Source: a candidate division Hyd24-12 bacterium UBA6080 (lineage in GTDB: Bacteria; Fermentibacterota; Fermentibacteria; Fermentibacterales; JCC-6). Taken from it: a stretch of 64,000 nt of DNA. Location of the stretch: positions 372,001 through 436,000 of the forward strand of contig DIXM01000002.1 in assembly GCA_002436025.1 (NCBI GenBank), in the 5' to 3' direction. Shown one piece after another: positions 1-8,737 of the stretch. Made by a program: the position numbers and the translations under genes. Each line of letters starts with the position of its first letter. Position 1 is the first letter of the stretch. A model generated the notes under the pieces. The model was not told where the DNA came from, did not search any database, and worked only from the letters and a program-made list of their open reading frames with translations.

Positions 1-42
1 TTTCCATGACGACCAGCGGTGAGATGATAGTGGAGGTTGCTC

Positions 43-1092
43 ATGAACTGTGTCCTTCTTCTCCTTGGTCTGGTTTCCGGCGGCATCTACGACCCCGGAG
101 CGGGAGCGTTCATCGACGAGGCCGGTTTCTTCCACGATGCGTTCGCACTGGGGGATTCCTGCTACCGTGCATCCGACTACGAGGGCGCGGCCGGGTTCTA
201 CCTTGAAGGCCTGAGGGCGCAGCCCTGGGATGAAACCTACATCTACAACCTTTCATGCTGTTTCGGGCTCCTCGGGCGGGCGGACCTTGCCGCACTGTAC
301 CTCAGGCGCGCATGGAACGCCGGTTTCAGGAACATGCCCTTCATTCTCGGTGACACCGATTTCGACCGCGTGAGGACGACCGAACCGTTCAGTTCACTTG
401 TTGACAGCCTTTCGGGAGTGGCAGCAACCGAAGCCGCCCTTCGCGGGGAGACTATTGTCTTTCGCACGACGGGTCCCTTCGAGTGCCGTGTGAATACGCC
501 CGAAGGGTACGACGGCACCGAAACCCTTCCTCTCCTGCTCGGTCTGCACGGCGTCGGGGGCACACCGGAGGGATTCATGAGGCTCTGGAACGTCGCACGC
601 GAGTTTCACTGCATCATGGCGGTACCACAGGCGCCATACCCCTTCGACACGGGTGAAGGAATGGGGTACAGCTGGTTCGAGGACGGGTTCCCGATGGTCA
701 GCTCACGCGATTACGTCCTGGCGGTCCTCGATTCCCTGGAGGGAAGGTACAACATCGGGGAAGTGTACCTTTTCGGCTACTCGCAGGGGGCGGGAATGGC
801 CCTCATGACCGGGCTTCATGCGCCGGAGCGGTTCAATGGGATAGCGCCCTTCAGCGGCTGGCTCCCCGAAGAGGTAACTGACCAGGAGATCCAGGCTGCC
901 GCGGGTCTTCCGGTGCGCATCGTCCACGGTGAGCAGGACGGCGCCGTGACCTTCGACAACGCCATTCAGACCGTGTCGGTCCTTGCTGCTCACGGCTACG
1001 ATGTCAGACTGCTTCCGTTCCAGGGTGAGCACCGCTTCGAGGCCGATCTGTTCCGGCAGATACTGGAGGAGTTCCTGGGGTCGGGCGAGTAG
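43..1092 (+). CDS. Secreted carboxylesterase/phospholipase-type alpha/beta hydrolase
   Basis: A 349-residue protein. The N-terminus is a short hydrophobic export signal (MNCVLLLLGLVSGG), followed by about 110 residues resembling a TPR-like helical region. The rest is an alpha/beta hydrolase: oxyanion-hole segment LLGLHGVGG, nucleophile elbow GYSQGAGMA, acid in HGEQDGAV and a C-terminal histidine in FQGEHRF, a complete Ser-Asp-His triad of the type seen in small carboxylesterases. The substrate cannot be told. I chose ATG at 43 because GGAGG lies 6 bases upstream; an in-frame TTG at 37 would add two residues. The hydrolase assignment is firm; the TPR-like reading of the N-terminal part is tentative. 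Confidence 0.8.
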   Translation: MNCVLLLLGLVSGGIYDPGAGAFIDEAGFFHDAFALGDSCYRASDYEGAAGFYLEGLRAQPWDETYIYNLSCCFGLLGRADLAALYLRRAWNAGFRNMPFILGDTDFDRVRTTEPFSSLVDSLSGVAATEAALRGETIVFRTTGPFECRVNTPEGYDGTETLPLLLGLHGVGGTPEGFMRLWNVAREFHCIMAVPQAPYPFDTGEGMGYSWFEDGFPMVSSRDYVLAVLDSLEGRYNIGEVYLFGYSQGAGMALMTGLHAPERFNGIAPFSGWLPEEVTDQEIQAAAGLPVRIVHGEQDGAVTFDNAIQTVSVLAAHGYDVRLLPFQGEHRFEADLFRQILEEFLGSGE

Positions 1093-1113
1093 CCGTTCCT
1101 CCGTGCCTGCTCC

Positions 1114-2214
1114 TCAGTTCAGGATGTAGAGCCTCTGGAAGCCATCCGCGGGGTCGGCCTCCCACGCCAGGATGCCCCGCGGGGAGAGACTGAAAGTCCA
1201 GCTCCAGCCCTCTTGCGGGAACGCAACCTGTCGGACCTGATTCCCCGACGCGTCGAAGACGTCGAAGAAGGGCGTGTCGGAAGTGCCCCTCTGGACCCAC
1301 AGATTGCCGTCTGGTCCCACACCCAGGGCCACCACCATGTCCCGGAAGGGCTCGGGCTCGAACTCGAAGGGCATGCCTCCCCCCATGTTCTGGATGAACT
1401 GGGTGACGTAGACCTTTTCTTCGGCGATCTCCTCGGGGGTCTTGGGTACCGGCTCAAGGTCGAGAGTGACGTTGAAGAACTCCTCGCCCGACGCGTTCCA
1501 CCCGATGATCCCGTATTCCTCACCGCTCTTTTCCGAGAAATACACCGAGCCGGCGCCATCGCCCTCGAGACAGAAGGCGTCGAGCAGGTCGGTGATGAAC
1601 ATGGAGGGGTTTTCCATTAGGTCTCCTGGGGTCGCGGTAAGGGAATCCTCCCACAGGACGGTGTCGAACTCCTCTTCACCAACTGTGTAAATGACGATGC
1701 GGCGGTTCATCAGGATCACTTCGTCGACCATGTCCGCGTCGATCTTGTACGATGCGAAGGTGCTGTCGGAAAGGGGAACGGACTGCATCGGAGGGTTCTG
1801 GGTCCAGTGGCTTATCTCGCCTGTCAATCGCAGGCTGTCGTCGAACACCACGAAGCCCTGCTTCATCATCTCGAGCACCATGACATTTCCCCCGGGCATC
1901 TGGAAGAACTCCCAGGGCATGTTGAGCTCACCCGGGCCTCCGCCCCGTCTGGATACCTGGGCGAGATACCCGCCCTCGGAATCGAAGATCTTGATGCAGG
2001 CGGTTTGTCTGTCCAGCACCAGCATCCTGCCGTCCTCCATGATGAGGGCGTCCTGGATGAGGCCGAAGGTGCATGTGGAATCGCCAATTTCCTCGCCTAT
2101 GGACATCACAACGGAAAGGGTGTCTACAGGCAGTACGGATTCACCCGCGGAAGGTGCCGGGGGGGTGCCGCATGCGAAGAGGGCGAGGAGAGCCGCTGAA
2201 CAGAGCCTTTTCAT
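1114..2214 (-). CDS. 6-bladed beta-propeller lipoprotein
   Basis: A 366-residue protein starting at ATG 2214, preceded on its own strand by AGGAAGGA. The N-terminus is a lipoprotein signal with lipobox-like LFAC, so it is probably anchored in the envelope. The body shows repeated propeller strands, for example an I-x-D-x-x-x-x-D-G-x-x-x-V-L-D stretch followed by IKIFDSEG and the signature GGGPGEL, typical of the 6-bladed beta-propeller (NHL-like) proteins common in FCB bacteria. No enzymatic residues are evident; the role is probably binding or scaffolding. It is divergent from the gpsA-like gene and convergent with the esterase, whose stop lies about 20 bases away. Confidence 0.75.
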   Translation of the reverse strand: MKRLCSAALLALFACGTPPAPSAGESVLPVDTLSVVMSIGEEIGDSTCTFGLIQDALIMEDGRMLVLDRQTACIKIFDSEGGYLAQVSRRGGGPGELNMPWEFFQMPGGNVMVLEMMKQGFVVFDDSLRLTGEISHWTQNPPMQSVPLSDSTFASYKIDADMVDEVILMNRRIVIYTVGEEEFDTVLWEDSLTATPGDLMENPSMFITDLLDAFCLEGDGAGSVYFSEKSGEEYGIIGWNASGEEFFNVTLDLEPVPKTPEEIAEEKVYVTQFIQNMGGGMPFEFEPEPFRDMVVALGVGPDGNLWVQRGTSDTPFFDVFDASGNQVRQVAFPQEGWSWTFSLSPRGILAWEADPADGFQRLYILN

Positions 2215-2299
2215 GAAGATCCTTCCTGTTTGAAGTTCACGTGTCCCGAATGTGATGAACAATATAGCGAAGCGGACGGCCTTCCACCGAAAGGAGTGT

Positions 2300-2305
2300 T
2301 ATAAT
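2300..2305 (+). promoter_or_regulatory. Candidate -10 box (TATAAT) for the gpsA-like gene
   Basis: A perfect TATAAT lies 25 bases before the ATG at 2331. No good -35 hexamer is visible 16-18 bases upstream, so only the -10 is claimed. Confidence 0.4.
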
Positions 2306-2330
2306 CCCCCGGAAAGAGGTGGAGGGAGCG

Positions 2331-3305
2331 ATGAAACAGGCGGTTCTGGGATGCGGAAGGTGGGGCGGCTTTCACCTTTGGTACAGTGCCGGGCTCGGGC
2401 ACGCGATGTCGGGATGGGAACCCGCCGGAAGCGAACCCTTCCGCGAACTCGCCCGAACCCGACGGAACGCCTTCCTCACCATCCCTGAAAGCGTTTTTCT
2501 GACGTCATCCCTCACCGAAGCCCTTTCGGGAGCGGAACAGGTCGTTGTCTCCTGTCCCGCCCAGACCTTCCGAAGCCTGGCCCGGACACTGTCAGATCAT
2601 GACCTTTCCGCCGCCGATCTGGTGCTGTGCATGAAGGGTCTCGAGTCAGGCACCGGCAGGAGGCTTTCCACGGTGGCGTTTGAGGAGGGGGTCAAACCCA
2701 GGTCCATCAGTGCGTGGGTGGGTCCCGGGCACCCGCAGGAGTTCGTGAAGGGCGTTCCGGGGTGCATGATCGTGGCGTCCGAGGACGAGGCCGCGGCGGT
2801 CAGGGTTTCCGAGAGCGCATCGTCCCATCTCATCAGGATTTACCACAGCCGTGACCTGACGGGCTGCGAAATAGGAGCCGCGGCGAAGAACGTGATCGGT
2901 ATCGCGGCGGGAATGCTTGACGGCAAGGGCATGACAGGACTGAAGGGCGCCCTTATGGCCAGGGCCCCCCAGGAGGTGGCCCGTCTCGTGTCCGCTGCAG
3001 GGGGCGACTGGCGCAGCGTCTACGGGCTGAGCCATCTTGGTGATTACGAAGCCACCCTCTTCTCTCCGTGGAGCAGGAACAGGGCGTGGGGCGAGGCCTT
3101 CGCCAGGGGCGGCAGCGTGTCCGGCCTTGCCGAGGGGGTGCCCACCAGCGAAGCCCTTCTGAAGCTTGCCCGTGACCTTGAGGTGGAACTGCCCATAACC
3201 GGGATGGTGGCTGGCATGATCAGCGGCAGGATAAGCTTCGAGGAAGCCGTTGAAGCCCTGTTCGGAAGACCCAGGAAAGAGGAGTTCCCGGACATCCTTC
3301 GGTGA
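2331..3305 (+). CDS. gpsA: NAD(P)-dependent glycerol-3-phosphate dehydrogenase (GpsA-like)
   Basis: A 324-residue cytoplasmic enzyme expected to interconvert dihydroxyacetone phosphate and sn-glycerol-3-phosphate for phospholipid synthesis. Visible family marks are the N-terminal dinucleotide site GCGRWG, a GPGHPQEFV segment in the position of the usual GPSHAEEV, the catalytic lysine region GAAAKNVIGIAAG, and the C-terminal substrate segment YGLSHLGDYEATLFSPWSRN. Length is normal for GpsA. ATG 2331 is chosen because GGAGG sits 5 bases upstream; an in-frame GTG at 2319 is an alternative. Several conserved positions differ from textbook GpsA (an alanine inside the KNV region, a divergent N-terminus), so this is a divergent member, but the overall order of motifs leaves little doubt about the family. 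Confidence 0.82.
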   Translation: MKQAVLGCGRWGGFHLWYSAGLGHAMSGWEPAGSEPFRELARTRRNAFLTIPESVFLTSSLTEALSGAEQVVVSCPAQTFRSLARTLSDHDLSAADLVLCMKGLESGTGRRLSTVAFEEGVKPRSISAWVGPGHPQEFVKGVPGCMIVASEDEAAAVRVSESASSHLIRIYHSRDLTGCEIGAAAKNVIGIAAGMLDGKGMTGLKGALMARAPQEVARLVSAAGGDWRSVYGLSHLGDYEATLFSPWSRNRAWGEAFARGGSVSGLAEGVPTSEALLKLARDLEVELPITGMVAGMISGRISFEEAVEALFGRPRKEEFPDILR

Positions 3306-3320
3306 TGCACCCGTGCCGCT

Positions 3321-3348
3321 TTGAAACGGTACGTTCCGAAAGTATCTT
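3321..3348 (+). promoter_or_regulatory. Promoter TTGAAA-N16-TATCTT, predicted leaderless
   Basis: TTGAAA (3321-3326) and TATCTT (3343-3348) are 16 bases apart. The ATG of the next gene starts 8 bases after the -10, about where transcription would begin, and no Shine-Dalgarno sequence precedes it. The same layout occurs at 9471-9498. Confidence 0.5.
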
Positions 3349-3355
3349 ACACTCT

Positions 3356-4477
3356 ATGGGAAAAACTGTCTGTCTGCTCTGCATGGCCTTGATCGTGGGC
3401 GTTTCGTACGGCGAGAGCAACTGTCGCTACTTCTGGGTTTCCCGGAATGCGCTGGTACACCCCGACTCCCTCGACAGGCTCCTGCAAAGGGCCGAGGCAG
3501 CGGGGGCCAACGGCCTTCTGGTACAGGTCGTGGGCAGGGGCGAGGCCTATTACCTCTCGGACATCCTTCCCAGTGCGTCCTATTCCGGTTACGACGACCC
3601 GCTGGCCTACCTCATTGCCCGGGCCAAACCCAGGGGGATGGAAGTGCACGCATGGATCAACGCCTTTCTGGTATGGTCCGCGCCTCACGAGCCCTCCGAC
3701 TCAAATCACGTCTGGCACACCAACCCCGAGTGGTTCATGAGCCATGTCTCGGGAAGGTCGACCCGTGATTTCAGCGGAAGCGAAGCTGAAGCCGCCGGGA
3801 TAGTCGGAGCAACACTTTCACCGGCGTTGCCCGATGTGAGGGCGTTCATCGCCTCCATCGCACTCGAGATAGCTTTGAAGTACCAGGTCGAGGGCATTCA
3901 CCTCGATTACATACGTTACCCGAACAGGTCATTTGGCTACGAACCGGTTGCCGTGTCGATGTTCTTCAATGAAACCGGCGTCATGCCCGCCCAGTCTCCG
4001 GACCTGTGGGAGGCCTGGAAAGCCGAACAGGTCACCATGACGGTCGAAACCGTGAGGTTCCGCCTGAATTCCGCGGCACCCTCGACCCTGCTCTCCTGCG
4101 CGGTCATGGCCGACCCCGTCACAGCGTCGTCCGAGTTCGCAAGCCCCTGGCGGGACTGGCTTGAGCGGGGGCTGGTGGACTTCGTCTGCCCGATGGCCTA
4201 CTCCACCGACAGCAACAGGGCCCTCGAGCTTTCAAGGTCCACAACGGCCGGGTATTCCTCCGATGTGGTCTACGGGATAGGGGTTTTCAACCAGAGCGTT
4301 CCCGGAGCGCTCACGGGTGCCTCCGAAGCCCTGGCCAGAGGTGCCGGGGGCGTTTGCGTGTACAGCCTGAACTCACTTCCACCAGGGGGGGAAGCCGTCC
4401 TGCGGGAGTTCTGGGGTGCCGGTTCACCTGAACACGAGTACGGACCGCACCTTTTTCACATGGTCGTGGCGCCTTGA
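3356..4477 (+). CDS. Secreted glycosyl-hydrolase-like (GHL10/DUF187) protein
   Basis: A 373-residue exported protein with a clear signal peptide (MGKTVCLLCMALIVGVSYG). The mature part has the features of glycosyl hydrolase-like family 10 (formerly DUF187): an N-terminal FWVSRNALV strand, a beta-alpha barrel core with VHAWINAFLVW, the conserved GIHLDYIRYPN strand and VDFVCPMAYSTD near the C-terminus. Such proteins are thought to act on cell-wall or polysaccharide glycans, but the substrate is unknown. ATG 3356 is chosen for the signal peptide and for the promoter directly upstream. Its stop overlaps the TTG start of the following gene (TTGA), so the two are probably translationally coupled. 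Confidence 0.78.
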   Translation: MGKTVCLLCMALIVGVSYGESNCRYFWVSRNALVHPDSLDRLLQRAEAAGANGLLVQVVGRGEAYYLSDILPSASYSGYDDPLAYLIARAKPRGMEVHAWINAFLVWSAPHEPSDSNHVWHTNPEWFMSHVSGRSTRDFSGSEAEAAGIVGATLSPALPDVRAFIASIALEIALKYQVEGIHLDYIRYPNRSFGYEPVAVSMFFNETGVMPAQSPDLWEAWKAEQVTMTVETVRFRLNSAAPSTLLSCAVMADPVTASSEFASPWRDWLERGLVDFVCPMAYSTDSNRALELSRSTTAGYSSDVVYGIGVFNQSVPGALTGASEALARGAGGVCVYSLNSLPPGGEAVLREFWGAGSPEHEYGPHLFHMVVAP

Positions 4478-5256
4478 ACCTGGGCGTTCTTTCCTCAGGT
4501 TCAAACGGCAATGCGCTGGTCGTGGAACACGAAGGACAGTGCATCTTCTTCGACGCGGGCCTCAGCGGTTGCGAACACCTGAAGCGCATGCAGCAGGCCG
4601 GTTTCGGCGCTCCCTGCCCGCTGGGCCTTTTTGTGAGCCACGAACACGGCGACCACTCACGTGGGGCGGGAGTGCTTGCAAGGAAATGGAAAGTGCCTGT
4701 CTTTTCCACGAAGGGAACCTTTTTCGGCTCGGGATTCAACCGTCAGAATCTGCCTGCAGGTTCCGAGAGGTTTGAGAACGGTGACACGATCAACCTTGGC
4801 CCCTTCAGGGTCACGTCATTTCGGATATCCCACGACGCCATTGACCCCACAGGTTTCGTGGTGGAGGCCGGAGGTGCCCGCGTCGGGATCGCCACGGACA
4901 TGGGAGAGGCCGGGCCGCTAGTGCTTTCCATGCTGTCCGGCTGCGACGGGTTGGTCCTCGAGTTCAACCACGACCTTGAAATGCTCTGGGATGGTCCGTA
5001 TCCATGGCCCTTGAAACAACGGATATCGTCGGGTCTCGGCCACCTCAGCAACGATGACGCTGCGGCGCTGTTGGGAAGGATCGCGCACGGCGGCCTCAAG
5101 GTATGCGTTCTGGCTCATCTCAGCCAGGAGAACAATACTCCCGAGCTTGCGCTGGAAAGCGCCAGACGGGTAACAGGTGACAGGTTCGCGTTGGTCGCGG
5201 GCAGCAGGCATTACGCACTGCCCATGATACAGATAGTGCAGGAGGTGTTTCTTTGA
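4474..5256 (+). CDS. MBL-fold metallo-hydrolase, WalJ/YycJ-like
   Basis: A 260-residue cytoplasmic metallo-beta-lactamase-fold protein. The N-terminus (LGVLSSGSNGNALVVE) matches the WalJ/YycJ start, the metal site is SHEHGDHSRG (HxHxDH), further ligands are probably ATDMGEA and FNHD, and the C-terminal LAHLSQENNTPELA is almost a signature of the family. YycJ-type proteins are 5'-3' exonuclease-like enzymes linked to DNA repair and replication coordination. The TTG start at 4474 lies inside the previous stop codon (TTGA); the alignment of the N-terminal strand with the family supports it. It heads a tightly overlapped chain with the next two genes. Confidence 0.85.
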   Translation: MNLGVLSSGSNGNALVVEHEGQCIFFDAGLSGCEHLKRMQQAGFGAPCPLGLFVSHEHGDHSRGAGVLARKWKVPVFSTKGTFFGSGFNRQNLPAGSERFENGDTINLGPFRVTSFRISHDAIDPTGFVVEAGGARVGIATDMGEAGPLVLSMLSGCDGLVLEFNHDLEMLWDGPYPWPLKQRISSGLGHLSNDDAAALLGRIAHGGLKVCVLAHLSQENNTPELALESARRVTGDRFALVAGSRHYALPMIQIVQEVFL

Positions 5257-5780
5257 AACTGGCAATCCTCGCCGCCGTGCTTCTGGCGCTGGCGGCTTCC
5301 GCTGGGACCGCTGACCTTTACGCCGAGGTCGGCACGGGGTTCGCCATGGGAGGCTGGGGCGAAAGCTTCGGTCCGGGTTTCAACCTGGGGCTGGGCGCAG
5401 ACTGGAGGCTGACCTCCAGACTCAGGACAGGGGCAGGGGTCGATGTCTCCTCATTCTCCCACAGCCACAACGGCGACGCAACGCTTTTCATGCTGAGACC
5501 CTCCATCCGGACCGCATTCTATTTCAACCCCCGCAGCGCTTCGTTCAACCCGGGCATAGCGGCGGCGTTCGGGATGTGCAGAACAGCTCTGGAATCGGGC
5601 GGGGGGGGCGACACCCCCAGCTGGGACCCGTTCTGGAGGGCGGGGATAAGGTGGGACCTCAGCCTTGGCAGTCCCTGGCGTGCAAACCTCGGGCTCGACC
5701 TTGAAAGCGTGATGGCCTCCGAGAAAACCGGTGACACGTTCAGGCTTTCCGTGGCCGTTTCCAGGGAGGTGCAGCTGTGA
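5253..5780 (+). CDS. Outer-membrane beta-barrel-like protein
   Basis: A 175-residue protein with a signal peptide (MKLAILAAVLLALAASAGTA) and alternating hydrophobic/polar strands separated by glycine-rich turns (GTGFAMGGWG, GFNLGLGADWRL, LRTGAGVDVSSF), the pattern of a small outer-membrane barrel, probably eight strands. It does not end in the usual aromatic residue. The TTG start overlaps the upstream stop (TTGA) and has a strong AGGAGGTG 5 bases before it. No specific family is recognised. Its position between a WalJ-like enzyme and a lipoprotein suggests co-expression but does not reveal a job. Confidence 0.6.
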   Translation: MKLAILAAVLLALAASAGTADLYAEVGTGFAMGGWGESFGPGFNLGLGADWRLTSRLRTGAGVDVSSFSHSHNGDATLFMLRPSIRTAFYFNPRSASFNPGIAAAFGMCRTALESGGGGDTPSWDPFWRAGIRWDLSLGSPWRANLGLDLESVMASEKTGDTFRLSVAVSREVQL

Positions 5781-6424
5781 GAAAGCTTGCCCTGACAACG
5801 AGTGCCCTTGCCGTGCTGCTCACCGGATGTGAGAGCAATCCCCTCTATTTCAGGCTCAGCGCCGACTACTACCCTGTTTCCATAACGGGCAGCGTATGGG
5901 AGTATTCGGTTGAAGGCGGCGGCACACGAATAGTATCGGTGGTCGACCAGGTCATAGTGGACCAGCGCCCCTGCTACAGGCTCCAGTCCGGCGCGGGATA
6001 CGACTACTGGATAAACGAGAACGGCCGTCTGGAACACTACGAAGACCGCAGGGTCCTTTTCAACGGGTACGAAGTGCCGGTGTACCAGGCCTGGGTGACC
6101 TACCTCGAATGGCCTCTGGCTGACGGAATGACAAGACGGGATTCAGCGTCGGCCCAGGCCGTGAGCCAGGGTATCACCCTCAGCCACAGCTGGACACGCA
6201 ACACCCAGGTGACAGGCCCCGAATCATCCCCGGACGGCACATGGGACAACTGCTACAGGGTCCATCAGGAAGAGACGGTCATCAACTGGGTGCAGACCGC
6301 CGGGTACGAGCCCGACACCATCATGTCCACCCGCGACATCTGGCTGGCACCGGATGTGGGAATGGTTGCCAAGGTGACGCCGGACAGCACACTCATCCTC
6401 ACGGTTTACACACCGGGGCAGTAG
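5777..6424 (+). CDS. Lipoprotein of unknown function
   Basis: A 215-residue protein with a lipobox (LLTGC) after a short hydrophobic signal, so it is probably membrane-anchored in the envelope. The mature part is rich in beta-strand-like segments (SVWEYSVEGGGTRIVSV, DTIMSTRDIWLAPDVGMV) and resembles the loosely conserved lipoproteins often found beside outer-membrane barrels. The line WLAPDVGMVAKV is typical of proteins that report on total signal in such folds, but no function can be assigned. GTG 5777 overlaps the previous TGA (GTGA). Confidence 0.6.
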   Translation: MRKLALTTSALAVLLTGCESNPLYFRLSADYYPVSITGSVWEYSVEGGGTRIVSVVDQVIVDQRPCYRLQSGAGYDYWINENGRLEHYEDRRVLFNGYEVPVYQAWVTYLEWPLADGMTRRDSASAQAVSQGITLSHSWTRNTQVTGPESSPDGTWDNCYRVHQEETVINWVQTAGYEPDTIMSTRDIWLAPDVGMVAKVTPDSTLILTVYTPGQ

Positions 6425-6425
6425 T

Positions 6426-7748
6426 TTGAGCCAGGGAGGGGTCTTTTCGATCTTCTTCGGCCTGGTCTACTGCTACATAGCCCTGGCGCACAGGCACCGC
6501 GGCGTGGTTGTATGGCTCGGGGCAGCCCTGGCCGTTCTTGTGAGCACCAGGCTCGGGCACTCCGTAAACATCCCTGAACTCGTGGCGGGCATCAACTGGA
6601 ACGTCCTGCTGATCTTCGGCGGCATTCTCTTCATAGCCGAAGTGATGATCGATGTGGGCATCCCCGCCAACCTGGCGGGGCGCATAATAAACGGAAGCAG
6701 GAACTACGGATGGGCTGCCGTGCTGATCTGTGCCCTGACCGGCTTGATCAGCATCTTCGTGGAGAATGTGGCCACGGTCATGATCGTGGCACCCATAGCG
6801 TTCGAGGTGTGCAGAAAGCACGGGGCCAACCCCGTTCCCCTTCTGGTGTGCATAGCGATATCCAGCAACCTTCAGGGGACCGCCACCCTCGTGGGCGACC
6901 CGCCAAGCATGATCCTCGCCGCCAGCGAGAACATGGGCTTCAACGACTTTTTCTTCATGCTTGGCAGACCGGGCATCTTTTTCGCTGTCCAGGCCGGGGC
7001 TTTGGCGTCCTTCGGCATCCTCTGGAAGCACCTGGGCAGGAACAGGGATGCGGTGCCCAGGGTCAGGGTGATTCCCGTGGTCAGCTGGATACCCGTCTAC
7101 ATCCTTGCGACTGTCATTGCCGGGCTTGCGGTCCTCAGCCTTTACGAAAGCGGGGTCGGGACCGCGGCGGGTCTTCTCTGCGCGGGAGGCGGAGCCCTGT
7201 CTGTGGCATGGTACGGCATCTACAGAAGGGGCAGGTCCACCCCCGGTGTGATGGAGAGAACACCCTGGAAGCTTTTGAAGGCGTTCGACCTCGACACCCT
7301 CTTCCTTCTCGGAGGCATCTTCTTCATGGTGGCGGCTCTGGACCAGTACGGGGTCATGGAGGCCACGGGAGCCTATCTGGCGGGCGTGGCTGGCGAAAGC
7401 CCCCTCACGGCATACCTTATGATCGTTGTGGGCAGCATGCTCATCAGCGCCTTTGTGGACAATGTTCCCTTCGTGACGGCCATGATCCCCGTCACCAGGG
7501 CCCTTGCCATGAACATGGCCGACTCGGGGGGCAGCCATCATTACCTGGTTTTCGGGCTTCTCATCGGGAGCTGCCTGGGCGGCAACATCTCTCCGGTGGG
7601 CGCCAGCGCCAACATCGTGGCCGTGTCACTTCTACGAAAACAGGGGCACCGGGTCTCATTCTGGGATTTCACGAAGATAGGCCTGCCCTTCACACTGGCG
7701 GCAACCGCCGCAGGAGCGCTTTTCATATGGCTGTTCTGGCACCCCTGA
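6426..7748 (+). CDS. ArsB/NhaD-type ion transporter (IT superfamily) permease
   Basis: A 440-residue polytopic inner-membrane protein with roughly 11-12 hydrophobic helices. It has the internal-repeat hallmarks of the ion transporter superfamily (ArsB, NhaD, CitM, SLC13-like): VENVATVMIVAPIAFEVCRK with SSNLQGTATLVGDPPSMI in the first half and FVDNVPFVTAMIPV with GSCLGGNISPVGASANIV in the second. The substrate may be Na+/H+, arsenite or a carboxylate and cannot be decided from sequence. TTG 6426 is two bases after the preceding stop; the Shine-Dalgarno match is weak. The last 22 bases overlap aroB. Confidence 0.8.
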   Translation: MSQGGVFSIFFGLVYCYIALAHRHRGVVVWLGAALAVLVSTRLGHSVNIPELVAGINWNVLLIFGGILFIAEVMIDVGIPANLAGRIINGSRNYGWAAVLICALTGLISIFVENVATVMIVAPIAFEVCRKHGANPVPLLVCIAISSNLQGTATLVGDPPSMILAASENMGFNDFFFMLGRPGIFFAVQAGALASFGILWKHLGRNRDAVPRVRVIPVVSWIPVYILATVIAGLAVLSLYESGVGTAAGLLCAGGGALSVAWYGIYRRGRSTPGVMERTPWKLLKAFDLDTLFLLGGIFFMVAALDQYGVMEATGAYLAGVAGESPLTAYLMIVVGSMLISAFVDNVPFVTAMIPVTRALAMNMADSGGSHHYLVFGLLIGSCLGGNISPVGASANIVAVSLLRKQGHRVSFWDFTKIGLPFTLAATAAGALFIWLFWHP

Positions 7749-8737
7749 GCTTCACGTGGCCGGGCGAGACCCCGGTCTCCCGGGTCAGGCTGGTTTCCGC
7801 GCCGGAAGAGGTGGATTCCCGGGCGGCCCTTCTTGTCATCGATTCGCGGGTGGAGACCCTCTGGGGCGCCAGACTGCTGTTGAACACGCCCAGGGTTGTG
7901 ATCCCGGGGGGCGAGGAGTGCAAGACCCCCCATAACCTCGAGAAGCTCTGGAAGGCCTTTTCCGAAGAGGGAATAAACAGGGAGAGCACGGTCTGCGTCG
8001 CGGGCGGTGGTTCGGTGTGCGACCTGGGCGCAATGGCCGCCTCCACCTGGATGAGGGGGGTCCGGCTTGAACTGGTTCCCACAACCCTTCTCTGCATGGT
8101 GGACGCGTGTCTGGGTGGAAAAACCGCTCTGAACACCCATGGCACAAAGAACCAGGTCGGCACGTTTCACCCGGCTGAAGACATAACGATTTGCAGCGCG
8201 TTTCTTTCAACCCTTCCCGAACGGGAGCTGCAGGCCGGCTTCTCCGAGGCCGTAAAAACAGCGGTGATAGGCGACCCCGGGATACTGGATTTCATAAGAA
8301 ACCGCGATTTCGAGGGCGTTGTTTTCCGCTGCCTCTCCGTGAAGGGGGACATCGTTCTGAAGGACCCCCACGACAGGGGGATCCGAAGGCTGCTGAACCT
8401 CGGGCACACGCTCGGACACGCACTCGAGATGCTTCTACCCCTTTCCCACGGCGAAGCTGTTGCACTGGGCATGCCCGCGGCGGCCAGGATGGGCGGGGCG
8501 GAAGGGTTTGCCCGGGAGCTTGCCCATGTGCTGGCATCATTCGGCCTGCCCGTCTTGCTGCCCCGGCCGGTTTCCGCGGGAGAGGCCCTGTCCCTCATCC
8601 GCCGGGACAAGAAAACCGGATCAGCGGGAACAACATGGGTCGTGCCGCGGGGATGGGGTGACTGCGGCCTTGTGGCCATTCCCCCTGAACGCGAGGAAAC
8701 ACTCCTTGAAGGTGCCCTGCGGGTGATACGGCCGTGA
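7727..8737 (+). CDS. aroB: 3-dehydroquinate synthase
   Basis: A 336-residue enzyme of the shikimate pathway that converts DAHP to 3-dehydroquinate using NAD and a divalent metal. Seen in sequence: the NAD-binding GGGSVCDLGAMAA, PTTLLCMVDACLGGKTAL, KNQVGTFHPAED, the metal-ligand segments ERELQAGFSEAVKTA and GHTLGHALEMLLPLSHGEAV, and RRDKKT near the end. It is slightly shorter than most AroB proteins at the N-terminus (usual about 350-360). The reading frame is open much further upstream, but that part only mirrors the transporter gene. ATG 7727 is chosen because it precedes the first AroB-like strand and has CAGGAG about 10 bases upstream. Confidence 0.92.
   Translation: MAVLAPLSFTWPGETPVSRVRLVSAPEEVDSRAALLVIDSRVETLWGARLLLNTPRVVIPGGEECKTPHNLEKLWKAFSEEGINRESTVCVAGGGSVCDLGAMAASTWMRGVRLELVPTTLLCMVDACLGGKTALNTHGTKNQVGTFHPAEDITICSAFLSTLPERELQAGFSEAVKTAVIGDPGILDFIRNRDFEGVVFRCLSVKGDIVLKDPHDRGIRRLLNLGHTLGHALEMLLPLSHGEAVALGMPAAARMGGAEGFARELAHVLASFGLPVLLPRPVSAGEALSLIRRDKKTGSAGTTWVVPRGWGDCGLVAIPPEREETLLEGALRVIRP

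Noticed and set aside
6399..7541. 380-codon minus-strand frame
   Set aside because: Antisense to the transporter gene; His/Gly/Asp-rich low-complexity translation, no motif and no ribosome binding site.
6710..7726. Long N-terminal extension of the aroB reading frame
   Set aside because: It overlaps the ion transporter in another frame, is Arg/Gly/His-rich and lacks any AroB homology. The real start is ATG 7727.
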